Positions 25,788 through 32,955 of a DNA stretch of 64,000 nt are shown one piece after another. Below the pieces are notes generated by a model. It did no database searches, was not told the origin of the DNA, and saw only the letters and a list, made by a program, of their open reading frames with translations. Position 1 is the first letter of the stretch. Each line of letters begins with the position of its first letter. Made by a program: the position numbers and the translations under genes. Origin of the DNA: Pseudoroseomonas cervicalis (GTDB lineage: Bacteria > Pseudomonadota > Alphaproteobacteria > Acetobacterales > Acetobacteraceae); assembly GCF_030818485.1 (NCBI RefSeq), contig NZ_JAUTAJ010000002.1:372001-436000 (forward strand). The letters are read 5' to 3'.

Positions 25788-26043
25788 CGGCGGACTCCAG
25801 GACGGCGCGGACCTGCTGGCCGAGCAGGGTCAAGCCATACAGAGCCGAGCTTACGGATGGCGTGTGAGCCAACCCATCTGACACGAGCCGATCAAGCACG
25901 CGAAACTGCGGCGCCCTGCGTTCACCGAAGCGGGCGACATTCACGTTGGATGTCGTGCCATCATCCGGCAGCCACAGCACAGCCTCCCGCTGCGCCTTGC
26001 TCAGCCCCCGCGCGATGGCGGCCGGGTCGGGGCGGTCAGACAT
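25774..26043 (-). CDS. Hypothetical phage protein, winged-helix-like
   Basis: 89 residues starting M-S-D-R-P-D-P. L-S-K-A-Q-R-E-A-V-L-W-L near 14 and F-R-V-L-D-R-L-V-S-D-G-L-A near 47 look like the helices of a small winged-helix domain; DNA binding is inference. It overlaps neighbours at both ends. Confidence 0.55.
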   Translation of the reverse strand: MSDRPDPAAIARGLSKAQREAVLWLPDDGTTSNVNVARFGERRAPQFRVLDRLVSDGLAHTPSVSSALYGLTLLGQQVRAVLESADAGA

Positions 26044-26272
26044 TCTCGTGGCCTCCTTCCGCATCGGCATCGGTCAGGATCGGCGGCTCGGCCTCCCAGC
26101 GCAGCGCGTAGTCGAAAGCCTTATCTCGCTTCCTGCTGGGGCGGTGGCCCCACTCATGCGCGGTAGCTTCATCGTTGCCCTGGTCCGCTCCGGCGTCGAA
26201 AATCTGGCGCAGCTGGTCCAGCGTGACCGAGTAGATCTTGCTGGGAGTTGCTTGTTCCGGGCGGTCAGACAT
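26036..26272 (-). CDS. Hypothetical phage protein
   Basis: 78 residues, again beginning M-S-D-R-P. The body V-T-L-D-Q-L-R-Q-I-F-D-A-G near 18 and a W-x-x-R-P-S-R-K-R patch occur in small phage early proteins. No function assigned. Confidence 0.55.
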   Translation of the reverse strand: MSDRPEQATPSKIYSVTLDQLRQIFDAGADQGNDEATAHEWGHRPSRKRDKAFDYALRWEAEPPILTDADAEGGHENV

Positions 26273-26732
26273 TGGCGGGGCCTCCAGAGGACGGGAGGGC
26301 TCCAACCATTCCTCGATCACGAATTGCCTGCCGGAAGGCCGAAACTGCGTGTACAGTTCCCTCGAAGAACGCTTCTGCTGGCGTCCATTCGTCCACAAAC
26401 TCGGGGACCTTCATGGGCAGGCTCACTGAAGCGCAGGCTTCACGCTCATCGGCCAGCACCTCCCCAATTCGCTCGATGATCCGGCCTGCAGTGGCATCTT
26501 CCGGCAAACCAAGGTGCTCCGTCACACGGCCGAGACGATTAGATATCTCGATGTGATCCCGCTCGATCTCAGTGCGCTCCACCCTCGCCTCGCCTTCCTC
26601 GCGCGCCTCGGCCACAACCTTCCGCAGCGCCGCGTTCTCCTGGCGCAGCTCGTCGGCGATCTCCTGATGCGCCTCCAGCCGCTGATGAAGGAGCGCCTCC
26701 ACCTCGGCCGCGGTGTATGTGCGGGATTCCAT
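26265..26732 (-). CDS. Coiled-coil phage protein
   Basis: 155 residues. Y-T-A-A-E-V-E-A-L-L-H near 6 leads into a heptad-rich coiled coil to about residue 70, then a helical domain. Similar proteins are common in phage early regions but have no proven role. Overlaps by 1 base upstream and 8 downstream. Confidence 0.6.
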   Translation of the reverse strand: MESRTYTAAEVEALLHQRLEAHQEIADELRQENAALRKVVAEAREEGEARVERTEIERDHIEISNRLGRVTEHLGLPEDATAGRIIERIGEVLADEREACASVSLPMKVPEFVDEWTPAEAFFEGTVHAVSAFRQAIRDRGMVGALPSSGGPANV

Positions 26733-27016
26733 CAGTGCGCTTCCTTCTTGCGGAACACAGCGATGGGTTCGCTCTGGACAATAGGTGCCGGGCAACGATC
26801 AAGCGCGCAGAGGATGGCCTCGAACCGCGACGCATTGCGGGCGTAGAAGGCGGTGCGCAGGTCGTCGGCAAAGCCCTCAGGCGTCCAGGCTTCAACGCCA
26901 ATGTCGCCGCCGGCATTCTTCCGCCTACGCCGGCGTGCCAGCTCATCCTCGAGGTCTTCGTCACACACCTCGGCCAGCACTTCGTCGGTATCGACGTGGA
27001 CATGGACGTATGGCAT
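26732..27016 (-). CDS. Hypothetical phage protein
   Basis: 94 residues beginning M-P-Y-V-H-V-H-V-D, an acidic segment (E-V-C-D-E-D-L-E-D-E-L) followed at once by R-R-R-R-R-K. Small proteins with this opening are frequent in phages; function unknown. Confidence 0.6.
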   Translation of the reverse strand: MPYVHVHVDTDEVLAEVCDEDLEDELARRRRRKNAGGDIGVEAWTPEGFADDLRTAFYARNASRFEAILCALDRCPAPIVQSEPIAVFRKKEAH

Positions 27017-27108
27017 CACAGCACCCCGATCATTTGCCCGCCGAGCAGCGCGACCGCGCCGCACAGCAGGGAAGAGACGGTGAAGGTCAGGAGGAAGGTC
27101 CGGCTCAT
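27016..27108 (-). CDS. 30-residue membrane microprotein
   Basis: M-S-R-T-F-L-L-T-F-T-V-S-S-L-L-C then a second hydrophobic half: one transmembrane helix. Its TGA overlaps the next ATG by one base and its ATG overlaps the preceding stop, matching the tight packing of this operon. Confidence 0.4.
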   Translation of the reverse strand: MSRTFLLTFTVSSLLCGAVALLGGQMIGVL

Positions 27109-27344
27109 GGCGCGCGACCTTCGGCACGAGCGATGGCGGCGGCTGCTTTTAGGACCAGAGCATCGGGCGCCTGCGTCGCATCCACCCTGATGAGACGGCT
27201 GAACGGCGGCTGTCCTTTCAACTGCTCCTCAAGCTGGTTGCGCGCATCCTGCGAAGATGACGCAAGCACTAGGGCGGACATCGAATTCTGGAAGCCGGCA
27301 GGATCCCTGAAGGTCCCGGTGATGACCCAAAGTCGTTCGCTCAC
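27105..27344 (-). CDS. Hypothetical phage protein
   Basis: 79 residues: W-V-I-T-G-T-F near 6 then a helix with S-S-Q-D-A-R-N-Q-L-E-E. Likely a small alpha/beta fold. Four-base overlaps on both sides. Confidence 0.55.
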   Translation of the reverse strand: MSERLWVITGTFRDPAGFQNSMSALVLASSSQDARNQLEEQLKGQPPFSRLIRVDATQAPDALVLKAAAAIARAEGRAP

Positions 27345-27598
27345 GCCCCCACCCTCCCCCGCAGCGGCACGACGTTGCTCCGCCCCGGGAAGCCGCCGGC
27401 GCGGGCCAGCGAGATCACGTCGAGGTCGGTGACGATCTCGGTGCGGTTGCGCGCGGCGCTCGACAGCGCGGCGGTGCTCTCGCGCAGCTCCATGATGCAG
27501 GCCGCGAACAGCGCGAGGTCGCTGGGCAGCATCGGGATGTGCCCCTGGCGCGACATGATGTGCTCCAGCGTGGCGATGCTGATGTCGGGGCGGGTCAT
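27341..27598 (-). CDS. Hypothetical phage protein
   Basis: 85 residues, mostly helical (L-A-L-F-A-A-C-I-M-E-L-R), ending in a basic R-S-N-V-V-P-L-R-G-R tail. Part of the overlapping leftward chain; no family recognised. Confidence 0.55.
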   Translation of the reverse strand: MTRPDISIATLEHIMSRQGHIPMLPSDLALFAACIMELRESTAALSSAARNRTEIVTDLDVISLARAGGFPGRSNVVPLRGRVGA

Positions 27599-27885
27599 TC
27601 CTCAGCTCCCTGCAGGATCAGGCGCGCGCGGGTCATCCGGCGCAGCAGCACGGCCTGCTCTTCGATGTCGTTGCGGGTGGCCTCGCCGCTCTCCGCGAGC
27701 TGGACGAGGTCGTAGATCTTGGCGTCGAGGTCCGCGACCTCCGCCTGCAGGCACTCGAACTCGGCATTCAGCGCCCTCATGCCGTCCTCCAGCGCCTCAG
27801 CATTGAGCGCGGCCCGGCTGACCCATCCATCCGGCGCAGACGCGGCCGTGTAGGTGTCAGGGTAGGAGGGGGAGAGCGCGTTCAC
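27595..27885 (-). CDS. Coiled-coil phage protein
   Basis: 96 residues from GTG 27885, chosen because it overlaps the upstream stop by four bases. Residues about 25-75 form a Glu/Leu-rich coiled coil; the end is L-L-R-R-M-T-R-A-R-L-I-L. Function unknown. Confidence 0.5.
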   Translation of the reverse strand: MNALSPSYPDTYTAASAPDGWVSRAALNAEALEDGMRALNAEFECLQAEVADLDAKIYDLVQLAESGEATRNDIEEQAVLLRRMTRARLILQGAEE

Positions 27886-28109
27886 GACCGGCCCTCCGCC
27901 TTGGCGCGCTCGGCCAGCATGGCGTCGGCCGCTTGCCAGCAGGCCGTGGCATATTCCGGCGAGGTCATGTCGCTGCGCATCGCCGGGCAGGCCAGAAGCC
28001 CGGCCAGCGCCTGCCCCGCGAACCAGTCGCGCAGGGTCATGCCGTAGCTGCCGCTCATCTCCATGTTGGCGACCGGAAAAGCGGGGCCGCCAGAGCGTGG
28101 CCGGTTCAC
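27882..28109 (-). CDS. Conserved small phage protein (GMTLRDWFAGQAL type)
   Basis: 75 residues. G-M-T-L-R-D-W-F-A-G-Q-A-L-A-G-L near 23-38 is a widely shared motif in small proteins of temperate phages, of unknown role, followed by A-D-A-M-L-A-E-R near the end. Confidence 0.65.
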   Translation of the reverse strand: MNRPRSGGPAFPVANMEMSGSYGMTLRDWFAGQALAGLLACPAMRSDMTSPEYATACWQAADAMLAERAKAEGRS

Positions 28110-28405
28110 GACCGCACCGCCAGCGAGGCCTGCGCCTCGCCCACATTGCTCTGCGCCATGTTCAGGAACGCCAGGATCATCCCGCGCTGGTCGGCCGGCA
28201 TGTCCGCCTCCAGCACGCGGTCGATCGCAAGCTTGATGTCGATCTCCGCCAGCATCAGCTTCGCGGCGGTCTCGACACTCGGCCGCTCGCGACGCAGCAT
28301 CGCGTCGGACTGCAAGGCGGTCAGATACGGGGCGCTGATGCTGGACGGGGGCAGCGCCGAACGCGCCTGGCCCGCACCGTCAAATCCGATTGGAGCGATA
28401 TCCAC
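28106..28405 (-). CDS. Hypothetical phage protein, first gene of the leftward operon
   Basis: 99 residues from GTG 28405, with AAGGAGG six bases upstream. Helical from about 35 on (A-A-K-L-M-L-A-E-I-D-I-K-L-A-I-D-R-V). It is the first gene after the leftward promoter, the place held by N-like or kil-like genes in other phages, but no arginine-rich RNA-binding motif is visible. Confidence 0.55.
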   Translation of the reverse strand: MDIAPIGFDGAGQARSALPPSSISAPYLTALQSDAMLRRERPSVETAAKLMLAEIDIKLAIDRVLEADMPADQRGMILAFLNMAQSNVGEAQASLAVRS

Positions 28406-28439
28406 TGGGGTCCTCCTTCACCGCTGGGGTGTGGGAGGA

Positions 28440-28467
28440 CGGTAACCATGACGGTGACCGCGGTCAA
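28440..28467 (-). promoter_or_regulatory. Candidate leftward early promoter (PL)
   Basis: On the minus strand TTGACC (28467-28462), a 16-base spacer and TTACCG (28445-28440). GGTAACC (28441-28447) covers the -10 region and GGTGACC (28453-28459) the spacer; further copies lie at 28474-28480 (AGTCACC) and 28517-28523. The same arrangement occurs at the rightward promoter near 30436. The -10 is weak by consensus. Confidence 0.5.
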
Positions 28468-28533
28468 CAGAAAAGTCACCGTGTCAGCGACCTTTGGTGC
28501 TAATGGTCTCCCTTAGGGTGACCGCCTGGACAC

Positions 28534-28559
28534 AAAAAAGCCCGCCGGGTGGCGGGCTT
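28534..28559 (-). terminator. Terminator after the KilA-N gene
   Basis: Arms 28538-28546 and 28551-28559 (AAGCCCGCC/GGCGGGCTT) with loop GGGT; on the minus strand the hairpin runs into TTTTTT. It stops leftward transcription just upstream of the early promoter. Confidence 0.8.
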
Positions 28560-28566
28560 CCCTGGC

Positions 28567-29346
28567 TCAGATCGCCGACGATGACGGCGGCGGTAGCAGC
28601 TTCAGAAGATAGGGGATCGCCAGAGGATCCCGCTCTTTGAAGTACTGGAGCGCACGCTGCGGCAGCCAGACCTGATTGAAATGGTTCCGGAAATCCCCGA
28701 GGAACTCATCCGGATAGGCGCGCGCCTGAACAGAACGCCGCCCATCAATGAATGTGTGCTCGTACATCTGGCAGTCCTCGGCCTTTAGGCCATGGGTATC
28801 CAGCATGTGCCGCGCGAACATCTTGCCCTCGGAAATGTCGGGCCAGAGCTTCTCGGGCAGAGTGTAGCCGTCCATCTCCATCGGGGCGATGAGCAGAGTC
28901 GCCAGCTCGTTGAGGATCGAGAAGTGGCCTCGGGGCACGTTCCGCTGGTTGGCGACATAGCGGGACAGGTGGAATGGCAGAGCGCTCTTATGCCCGGTCT
29001 GAATACCGCGCATCCATTCATAGACCCAGCCGCTGACCTTCACGGCGAATGCGGGTGAGCACCACTGGGCAAGGTGGATAGCAACCTGGGGATGGACCCA
29101 GGTACCTTGGGAGGTAGGATCACCCCCGCTAAGTGATTGAATAAGTTCCGAGGTCGGAATTCCGACCTCGCGGGAAAGCTCTGTAACGAAGGCTTTGGTG
29201 CCCGCATTGGCGTTGTAATGTTTGAACTCTCGGCCTGCCGCCTGGCACATGGCCGTGGCGTTGATGTAGCCGTCCCGCTTGCGCTGGCGGACGGTCTCCC
29301 CTTGGATCTGGTGCGCGTAAAAGGGAAGCAGTGGTTGCGAGTGCAC
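28567..29346 (-). CDS. KilA-N domain protein
   Basis: 259 residues from GTG 29346, which has GAGGAG seven bases upstream; longer in-frame starts lack such a site. Residues about 15-105 are a KilA-N DNA-binding domain: D-G-Y-I-N-A-T-A-M-C near 24, F-V-T-E-L-S, T-W-V-H-P-Q-V-A-I-H-L-A-Q-W near 78-91, and W-V-Y-E-W-M. The C-terminal 140 residues are a separate domain I do not recognise. It has its own terminator, so it is expressed apart from the early operon and may act in lysogeny or as an antirepressor-like regulator. Confidence 0.82.
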   Translation of the reverse strand: MHSQPLLPFYAHQIQGETVRQRKRDGYINATAMCQAAGREFKHYNANAGTKAFVTELSREVGIPTSELIQSLSGGDPTSQGTWVHPQVAIHLAQWCSPAFAVKVSGWVYEWMRGIQTGHKSALPFHLSRYVANQRNVPRGHFSILNELATLLIAPMEMDGYTLPEKLWPDISEGKMFARHMLDTHGLKAEDCQMYEHTFIDGRRSVQARAYPDEFLGDFRNHFNQVWLPQRALQYFKERDPLAIPYLLKLLPPPSSSAI

Positions 29347-29392
29347 GCGTGACTCCTCTCGCCGCTTGGGCGTTTCCGTTACGCAGTCAAGC

Positions 29393-29588
29393 TTGACGAG
29401 GGAGTCCGCTGCGTGCATAACCGCACGAACGTTGTGGATAACCCCCGAGGTGACTGTTTCCCCTCGGTCCGCGAATCGGCTCTGCAAGGTCGACCGCGTC
29501 GTCAGCACCGCATTGGATACCGCAGTGCTTCCGTTAAAAGCGAGTCAGTGTTGGTCCCAAGATTGAGACAATCTTGGGGCTTTTTTTA
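29393..29588 (+). ncRNA. Candidate small phage RNA
   Basis: TTGACG (29393-29398), a 17-base spacer and CATAAC (29416-29421) form a plausible sigma-70 promoter on the plus strand, in a region where the genes read minus. About 135 bases on lies a perfect 9-bp hairpin (29556-29564/29570-29578) followed by seven T. A 6-bp hairpin (CCGAGG/CCTCGG, 29445-29467) lies between. The implied transcript is about 160 nt, divergent from KilA-N and convergent on the repressor. No convincing reading frame lies inside. Confidence 0.4.
29556..29588 (+). terminator. Plus-strand intrinsic terminator
   Basis: CCCAAGATT-GAGAC-AATCTTGGG followed by GC and TTTTTTT. The minus-strand side lacks a T tract, so it is directional and points toward the repressor gene's 3' end. 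Confidence 0.85.
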
Positions 29589-29645
29589 TTCTTTTCTCTT
29601 TATTTGGAATGGGGTGGCACGAAGAAGCCGCGCGTCCAGCGCTCC

Positions 29646-30389
29646 TTACCCACCCACATTCCTGCTGATCCACACCACCCGGCCGAGGATGACGATGTCC
29701 TCCTCCTGCACGCCGCGGGACGGCTCATAGGCGGGGTTGTCGCTCGCCACGGTGAGGGTCTTGCTCGCCCAGTCGCGCATGATGCGCTTCACCTGGACCT
29801 CCTCGCCCGTGGCGATCACATACATCCCGTCCCGGCCCACCTTGTGCACCGAGCGATCAACCAGGATCTGGTCATCGTTCAGCAGGGTCGGGGACATGCT
29901 GTCTCCGGAGACGCGGACCAGCGCCAGGTCCTCGAAACGGGCGCGGGTGACGCGGCGGATATGCTCCAGGCCGAGGAGGTACCAGCCTTCAGGCTCTGCA
30001 TGGTCGGAGTTGAAGGCGCCGGGGCCGGCGGATACCGCCACGTCATAGACCGGGAGGGACGCGTACGACCTGCCGCGATACTCTACGCCATCGCCTGGCC
30101 CTGAGCGCTCAGCGGGGACCTCGGGCCTAACCTCCGCGGCACCGCCCGCGTCCGTGGCCCCGGCGGTTTTCAGCTCGCAGTCAATGCCCAGCAGCCACGG
30201 CCATTCCACGCCGAGGTGCGGCGCCAGCCGGCGCGCCCACTCCGGGCTAATGCGGGTCGCTCCGGTCCGCAGCTTGAAAATCTGCTGCTTATTGGTGTCG
30301 GCCAGCTTGCCGAGGGCAGGGTCGCTGAGACCCGCCTTCTTCATGGCGTCGGCTAGGCGGGCATGAGGTTCGGACGGCGTCGGATCCAT
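29646..30389 (-). CDS. CI-type phage repressor (HTH plus S24 peptidase)
   Basis: 247 residues. The start at 30389 is preferred over 30431 because a perfect TATAAT (30435-30430, minus strand) lies between them. HTH at about 8-45 (A-L-G-K-L-A-D-T-N-K-Q-Q-I-F-K-L), linker to about 105, then a LexA/CI-type S24 domain with cleavage bond A121-G122 (V-S-A-G-P-G), catalytic S164 in S-G-D-S-M-S-P-T and K201 in V-Q-V-K-R-I. All autocleavage residues are present, so RecA-dependent induction is expected. It should bind the GGTNACC sites. Confidence 0.92.
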   Translation of the reverse strand: MDPTPSEPHARLADAMKKAGLSDPALGKLADTNKQQIFKLRTGATRISPEWARRLAPHLGVEWPWLLGIDCELKTAGATDAGGAAEVRPEVPAERSGPGDGVEYRGRSYASLPVYDVAVSAGPGAFNSDHAEPEGWYLLGLEHIRRVTRARFEDLALVRVSGDSMSPTLLNDDQILVDRSVHKVGRDGMYVIATGEEVQVKRIMRDWASKTLTVASDNPAYEPSRGVQEEDIVILGRVVWISRNVGG

Positions 30390-30422
30390 CCCCCACAGGT
30401 AACCCGAACGGGGACTTCTGTC

Positions 30423-30472
30423 GGTCACCATTATATTGACCTCAGGTCCCGGAATCGGTTACCGTGGTCACC
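30423..30472. promoter_or_regulatory. Overlapping repressor and cro promoters with operators
   Basis: Rightward PR: TTGACC (30436-30441), 17 bases, TTACCG (30459-30464). Leftward repressor promoter: TATAAT at 30435-30430 with no good -35, suggesting it needs activation. GGTNACC heptamers lie at 30423-30429 (repressor start point), 30457-30463 (PR -10) and 30466-30472 (PR start point). An inverted GGTCA-N9-TGACC spans 30423-30441. PR would start within a few bases of the Cro-like ATG. Confidence 0.6.
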
Positions 30473-30703
30473 ATGACCCTGGGTGAATGGCTTGCCGCCA
30501 ACCGAGAGACGGACGCCGCGTTCGCGCGGCGCTCTGGCGTGGCTCACAAGCAACTCGTCGGGAAGTACAGGCGCGGCCTGCAGATCCCGTCTCCACTGAA
30601 CATGGCTCGCATCGTTGCGGCCACAGGCGGACAGGTCACGCCAAACGACTTCTATCAGCATGCGGTGGCTTCCTCCGCCCAGCCCAGCGGCTGCGCGGCA
30701 TGA
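30473..30703 (+). CDS. Cro-like HTH protein
   Basis: 76 residues, divergent from the repressor. T-L-G-E-W-L-A-A-N at the start, F-A-R-R-S-G-V-A-H-K-Q-L-V-G-K-Y-R-R-G near 17-35 is the helix-turn-helix, and I-P-S-P-L-N-M-A-R-I-V-A-A-T-G follows, the Cro/CI pattern. There is no Shine-Dalgarno and the promoter abuts the ATG, so the message may be leaderless; a GTG at 30464 is less likely. Confidence 0.75.
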   Translation: MTLGEWLAANRETDAAFARRSGVAHKQLVGKYRRGLQIPSPLNMARIVAATGGQVTPNDFYQHAVASSAQPSGCAA

Positions 30704-30996
30704 CCGCTGCCCACGCATTCGCCGCCGCATCCCCCGTCCCGCCCGCGGCGGCGATTGACGGGGAGGGTGTCCCCAATGCCCTCCCCGTCACCCCTTCCCT
30801 CGGCACCGCGACCGGCCCGGAGTTCCTGGCCTACCTCGACGCGCGCGCCGCACACGAAAACAGCGCCGGGCTCCACCCCGGCGCTGCTCTCTACGCTCCG
30901 TACTTCTCCGAAAACGACGATCTCCATGGCCAGCATAAAGCCATGGAGTCTCAGACATGTTCAGGTCTTTTTCTGCCCGGGAAATGCAGCCCATGA
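30700..30996 (+). CDS. Hypothetical Pro/Ala-rich early protein
   Basis: 98 residues beginning in an ATGA overlap with the Cro-like stop. The N-terminus is disordered (A-A-A-S-P-V-P-P-A-A-A), followed by P-E-F-L-A-Y-L-D-A-R-A-A-H. No domain recognised. The overlap supports it, but the next gene overlaps its end by 40 bp, so it might be shorter or unreal. Confidence 0.4.
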   Translation: MTAAHAFAAASPVPPAAAIDGEGVPNALPVTPSLGTATGPEFLAYLDARAAHENSAGLHPGAALYAPYFSENDDLHGQHKAMESQTCSGLFLPGKCSP

Positions 30997-31250
30997 GCAC
31001 GGGCGCCATCACCCAAGACGCCGTCACCAGCCTGGTGTCGCGCGTGCTGCGCAAGCACTTCGGCGGCCTGCGGTACGCGCATCAGCGCGTGGCCGACATC
31101 GCCCATGCCGATCCCCGCGCCGCGCGCAACTGGATGGACGGCTCCAACCCCCCGAACACCGCCACGCTCCTGACCCTCATGCGTGAGTGCAAGGAGCTGC
31201 GGGAGGAGATCAACCGAATGCTCGACGGACCGCCGCCTGATGAGCGATGA
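30957..31250 (+). CDS. HTH-type phage regulator
   Basis: 97 residues (85 if started at 30993). F-G-G-L-R-Y-A-H-Q-R-V-A-D-I near 35-48 followed by P-R-A-A-R-N-W-M-D-G is a helix-turn-helix like those of small phage regulators that follow cro, the place of CII in lambda. The C-terminal helix is charged. A CII-like role is positional inference. Confidence 0.6.
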   Translation: MFRSFSAREMQPMSTGAITQDAVTSLVSRVLRKHFGGLRYAHQRVADIAHADPRAARNWMDGSNPPNTATLLTLMRECKELREEINRMLDGPPPDER

Positions 31251-31467
31251 GATCGTCCGCCGCTTCAAAACCCTCGGCCTGACCATCGAATGTCCGCGCT
31301 GGAACCCCGCTGTCTTCTTCGGCCGCATCCGCCTTTGGCGCGAGGCGTCGGATGTGCAGCAGGAGGTCCGTGACCTTCGCTTCGTGGCTGAGCAGGCGCA
31401 GCAGCACCTGACCGACAACCGCCTGACCCTTCGCCGTGTCCGCGAGCTGCTGGACGGGAGGCGCTAA
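31240..31467 (+). CDS. Hypothetical phage protein
   Basis: 75 residues, helical with a basic end (L-R-R-V-R-E-L-L-D-G-R-R); overlaps both neighbours. No family recognised. Confidence 0.55.
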   Translation: MSDEIVRRFKTLGLTIECPRWNPAVFFGRIRLWREASDVQQEVRDLRFVAEQAQQHLTDNRLTLRRVRELLDGRR

Positions 31468-31925
31468 TGCTGGTGCAGCACGAGATCCCCATCGAGGACG
31501 AGATCGCCCAGTTCGATCCGCGCCCCGACCCGAAGAAGAAGCGTGGCAACCCCGAGCGACTCGCTCAGGTGCAGGTCGTCTCCTATCTGCGGCGCGCGCT
31601 GCCTGACGGTAGCATCGTCTTCGCCATCCCGAATGAGCAGAAGGCTTCGGGGCCGGGCAAGTTCGCCGGCGCCAGGTTCGGCCAAGCGCGCAAGGCCGCT
31701 GGCGTCCTCACTGGCATGCCGGATGTCTGCTGCGTCGTTCCTGGCCGTGTCACGGTCTGGATCGAGATGAAGTCGAAGGTGGGCCGGGCGACCGACGCCC
31801 AGCTCGCCATGCATGAGCGGCTCCGCCGCGCTGGCCACGTCGTCGGCATCGTGCGCTCCATTGAGGACGCTGCTGCGCTGATGGATCGCGCCGGCGTGCC
31901 GCTGCGGTTCAGGGTGTCCGGATGA
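31467..31925 (+). CDS. VRR-NUC domain nuclease
   Basis: 152 residues. P-N-E in A-I-P-N-E-Q-K near 53, the glycine-rich L-T-G-M-P-D-V near 81, and the catalytic I-E-M-K-S-K near 98 build the PD-(D/E)xK core of VRR-NUC proteins, which act as structure-specific (Holliday-junction-like) nucleases in phage replication. It starts within the stop of the preceding gene. Confidence 0.85.
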   Translation: MLVQHEIPIEDEIAQFDPRPDPKKKRGNPERLAQVQVVSYLRRALPDGSIVFAIPNEQKASGPGKFAGARFGQARKAAGVLTGMPDVCCVVPGRVTVWIEMKSKVGRATDAQLAMHERLRRAGHVVGIVRSIEDAAALMDRAGVPLRFRVSG

Positions 31926-32110
31926 AGGCCGAGCCCCGCCGTGCCTGGGAGTGCGCCTTTGTCCTCATGGAGGACTATCGGGACCGCCTGACCCCACGCT
32001 CCTACGGGCTGTGCCTTGCCGCTCTGCGCAGACGCCCCAACAAGCTTTCCTCGAAGCGGGCCAAGCGGCTGCATGCGGTGTTCGCGGGCCTAGTTGAGGC
32101 GCGCCAATGA
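31922..32110 (+). CDS. Hypothetical small basic protein
   Basis: 62 residues, strongly basic at the end (S-S-K-R-A-K-R-L-H). It fills the space between VRR-NUC and primase with four-base overlaps at each side. Function unknown. Confidence 0.55.
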   Translation: MKAEPRRAWECAFVLMEDYRDRLTPRSYGLCLAALRRRPNKLSSKRAKRLHAVFAGLVEARQ

Positions 32111-32955
32111 GCGCCGCCCTGTCTCCTGCCCTGCACCCCGACATTGAGCGGCTCGCCCTTCTCGGCTGGCGCATGGTGCCGGTCAGTCGCAATCGCGCCG
32201 GCTTCTGGAAAGGCTACGTCGATAGCGCGACTTCCGACCTCGACCAGCTAGCCGAATGGGGTGCCAAGTTCCCAGGCTGCAACTGGGTTGTGATCCCTGA
32301 GGGCAGTGGAGTGTGGGCCCTCGACGTGGACGTGCCGCCCAAGCACGAGGATGGCGTCGCCGCGCTGCGCGCCCTCTGCGAGCGGCATGGCCAGCTCCCG
32401 CCGCGGCCGCACGGTCGCTCTGGATCCGGTGGTCACCTGCTGATCTTCAAGGCCACGCCCGAGGCAGCGACGCTGTCCTGCGCCAGCGGATACGTGGCCA
32501 AGGGGCTGGACGCTAAGGCCCGCCGGAACAGCTTTACCATCGCCCCGTCCCGCAACGGCGACGGCCTGCCCTATCGGTGGACGGTCCCGCCCTGGGAGGT
32601 GGAGCCGCCGGCAGCGCCTGCTTGGTTGCTGCGGCTGCTGGTGCCCAAAGCGAAGCCTCTCCGCCCCGACGCCCCGCGCGTCGTCACCGAGGGGCGTGCG
32701 CGTCGCGCTCTGGCCCGTGCGGTCGACGAGGTGATGCGCGCCGGCCCCGGCACCCGCAACGCCACCCTGAACCGCGCGGCCTTCACCGCCGGCGGCCTGG
32801 TTGCTGGTGGCGCGCTCGATCAGCAGGAAGCGGTCTGCGCCATCTACGCCGCCGGCCGATACATCGGCCTCGACGACCTGGAGTGCCGGGCAACCATCAA
32901 ATCCGGCCTTGAGGGCGGCGCGCGTCTGCCGATCGAAGGGCGCCGCAATGCCTGA
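32107..32955 (+). CDS. Bifunctional primase-polymerase domain protein
   Basis: 282 residues. W-A-L-D-V-D-V near 76 supplies the catalytic acidic pair, R-P-H-G-R-S-G-S-G-G-H-L-L-I near 99 and N-S-F-T-I-A-P-S near 139 the nucleotide-binding motifs of the prim-pol (AEP) fold. It synthesises primers for phage replication with the helicase encoded next, which overlaps by eight bases. Confidence 0.85.
   Translation: MSAALSPALHPDIERLALLGWRMVPVSRNRAGFWKGYVDSATSDLDQLAEWGAKFPGCNWVVIPEGSGVWALDVDVPPKHEDGVAALRALCERHGQLPPRPHGRSGSGGHLLIFKATPEAATLSCASGYVAKGLDAKARRNSFTIAPSRNGDGLPYRWTVPPWEVEPPAAPAWLLRLLVPKAKPLRPDAPRVVTEGRARRALARAVDEVMRAGPGTRNATLNRAAFTAGGLVAGGALDQQEAVCAIYAAGRYIGLDDLECRATIKSGLEGGARLPIEGRRNA

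Noticed and set aside
29366-29566. 66-residue plus-strand frame in the candidate small RNA region
   Set aside because: Its start lies upstream of the only promoter seen and it has no ribosome-binding site; a non-coding RNA fits better.
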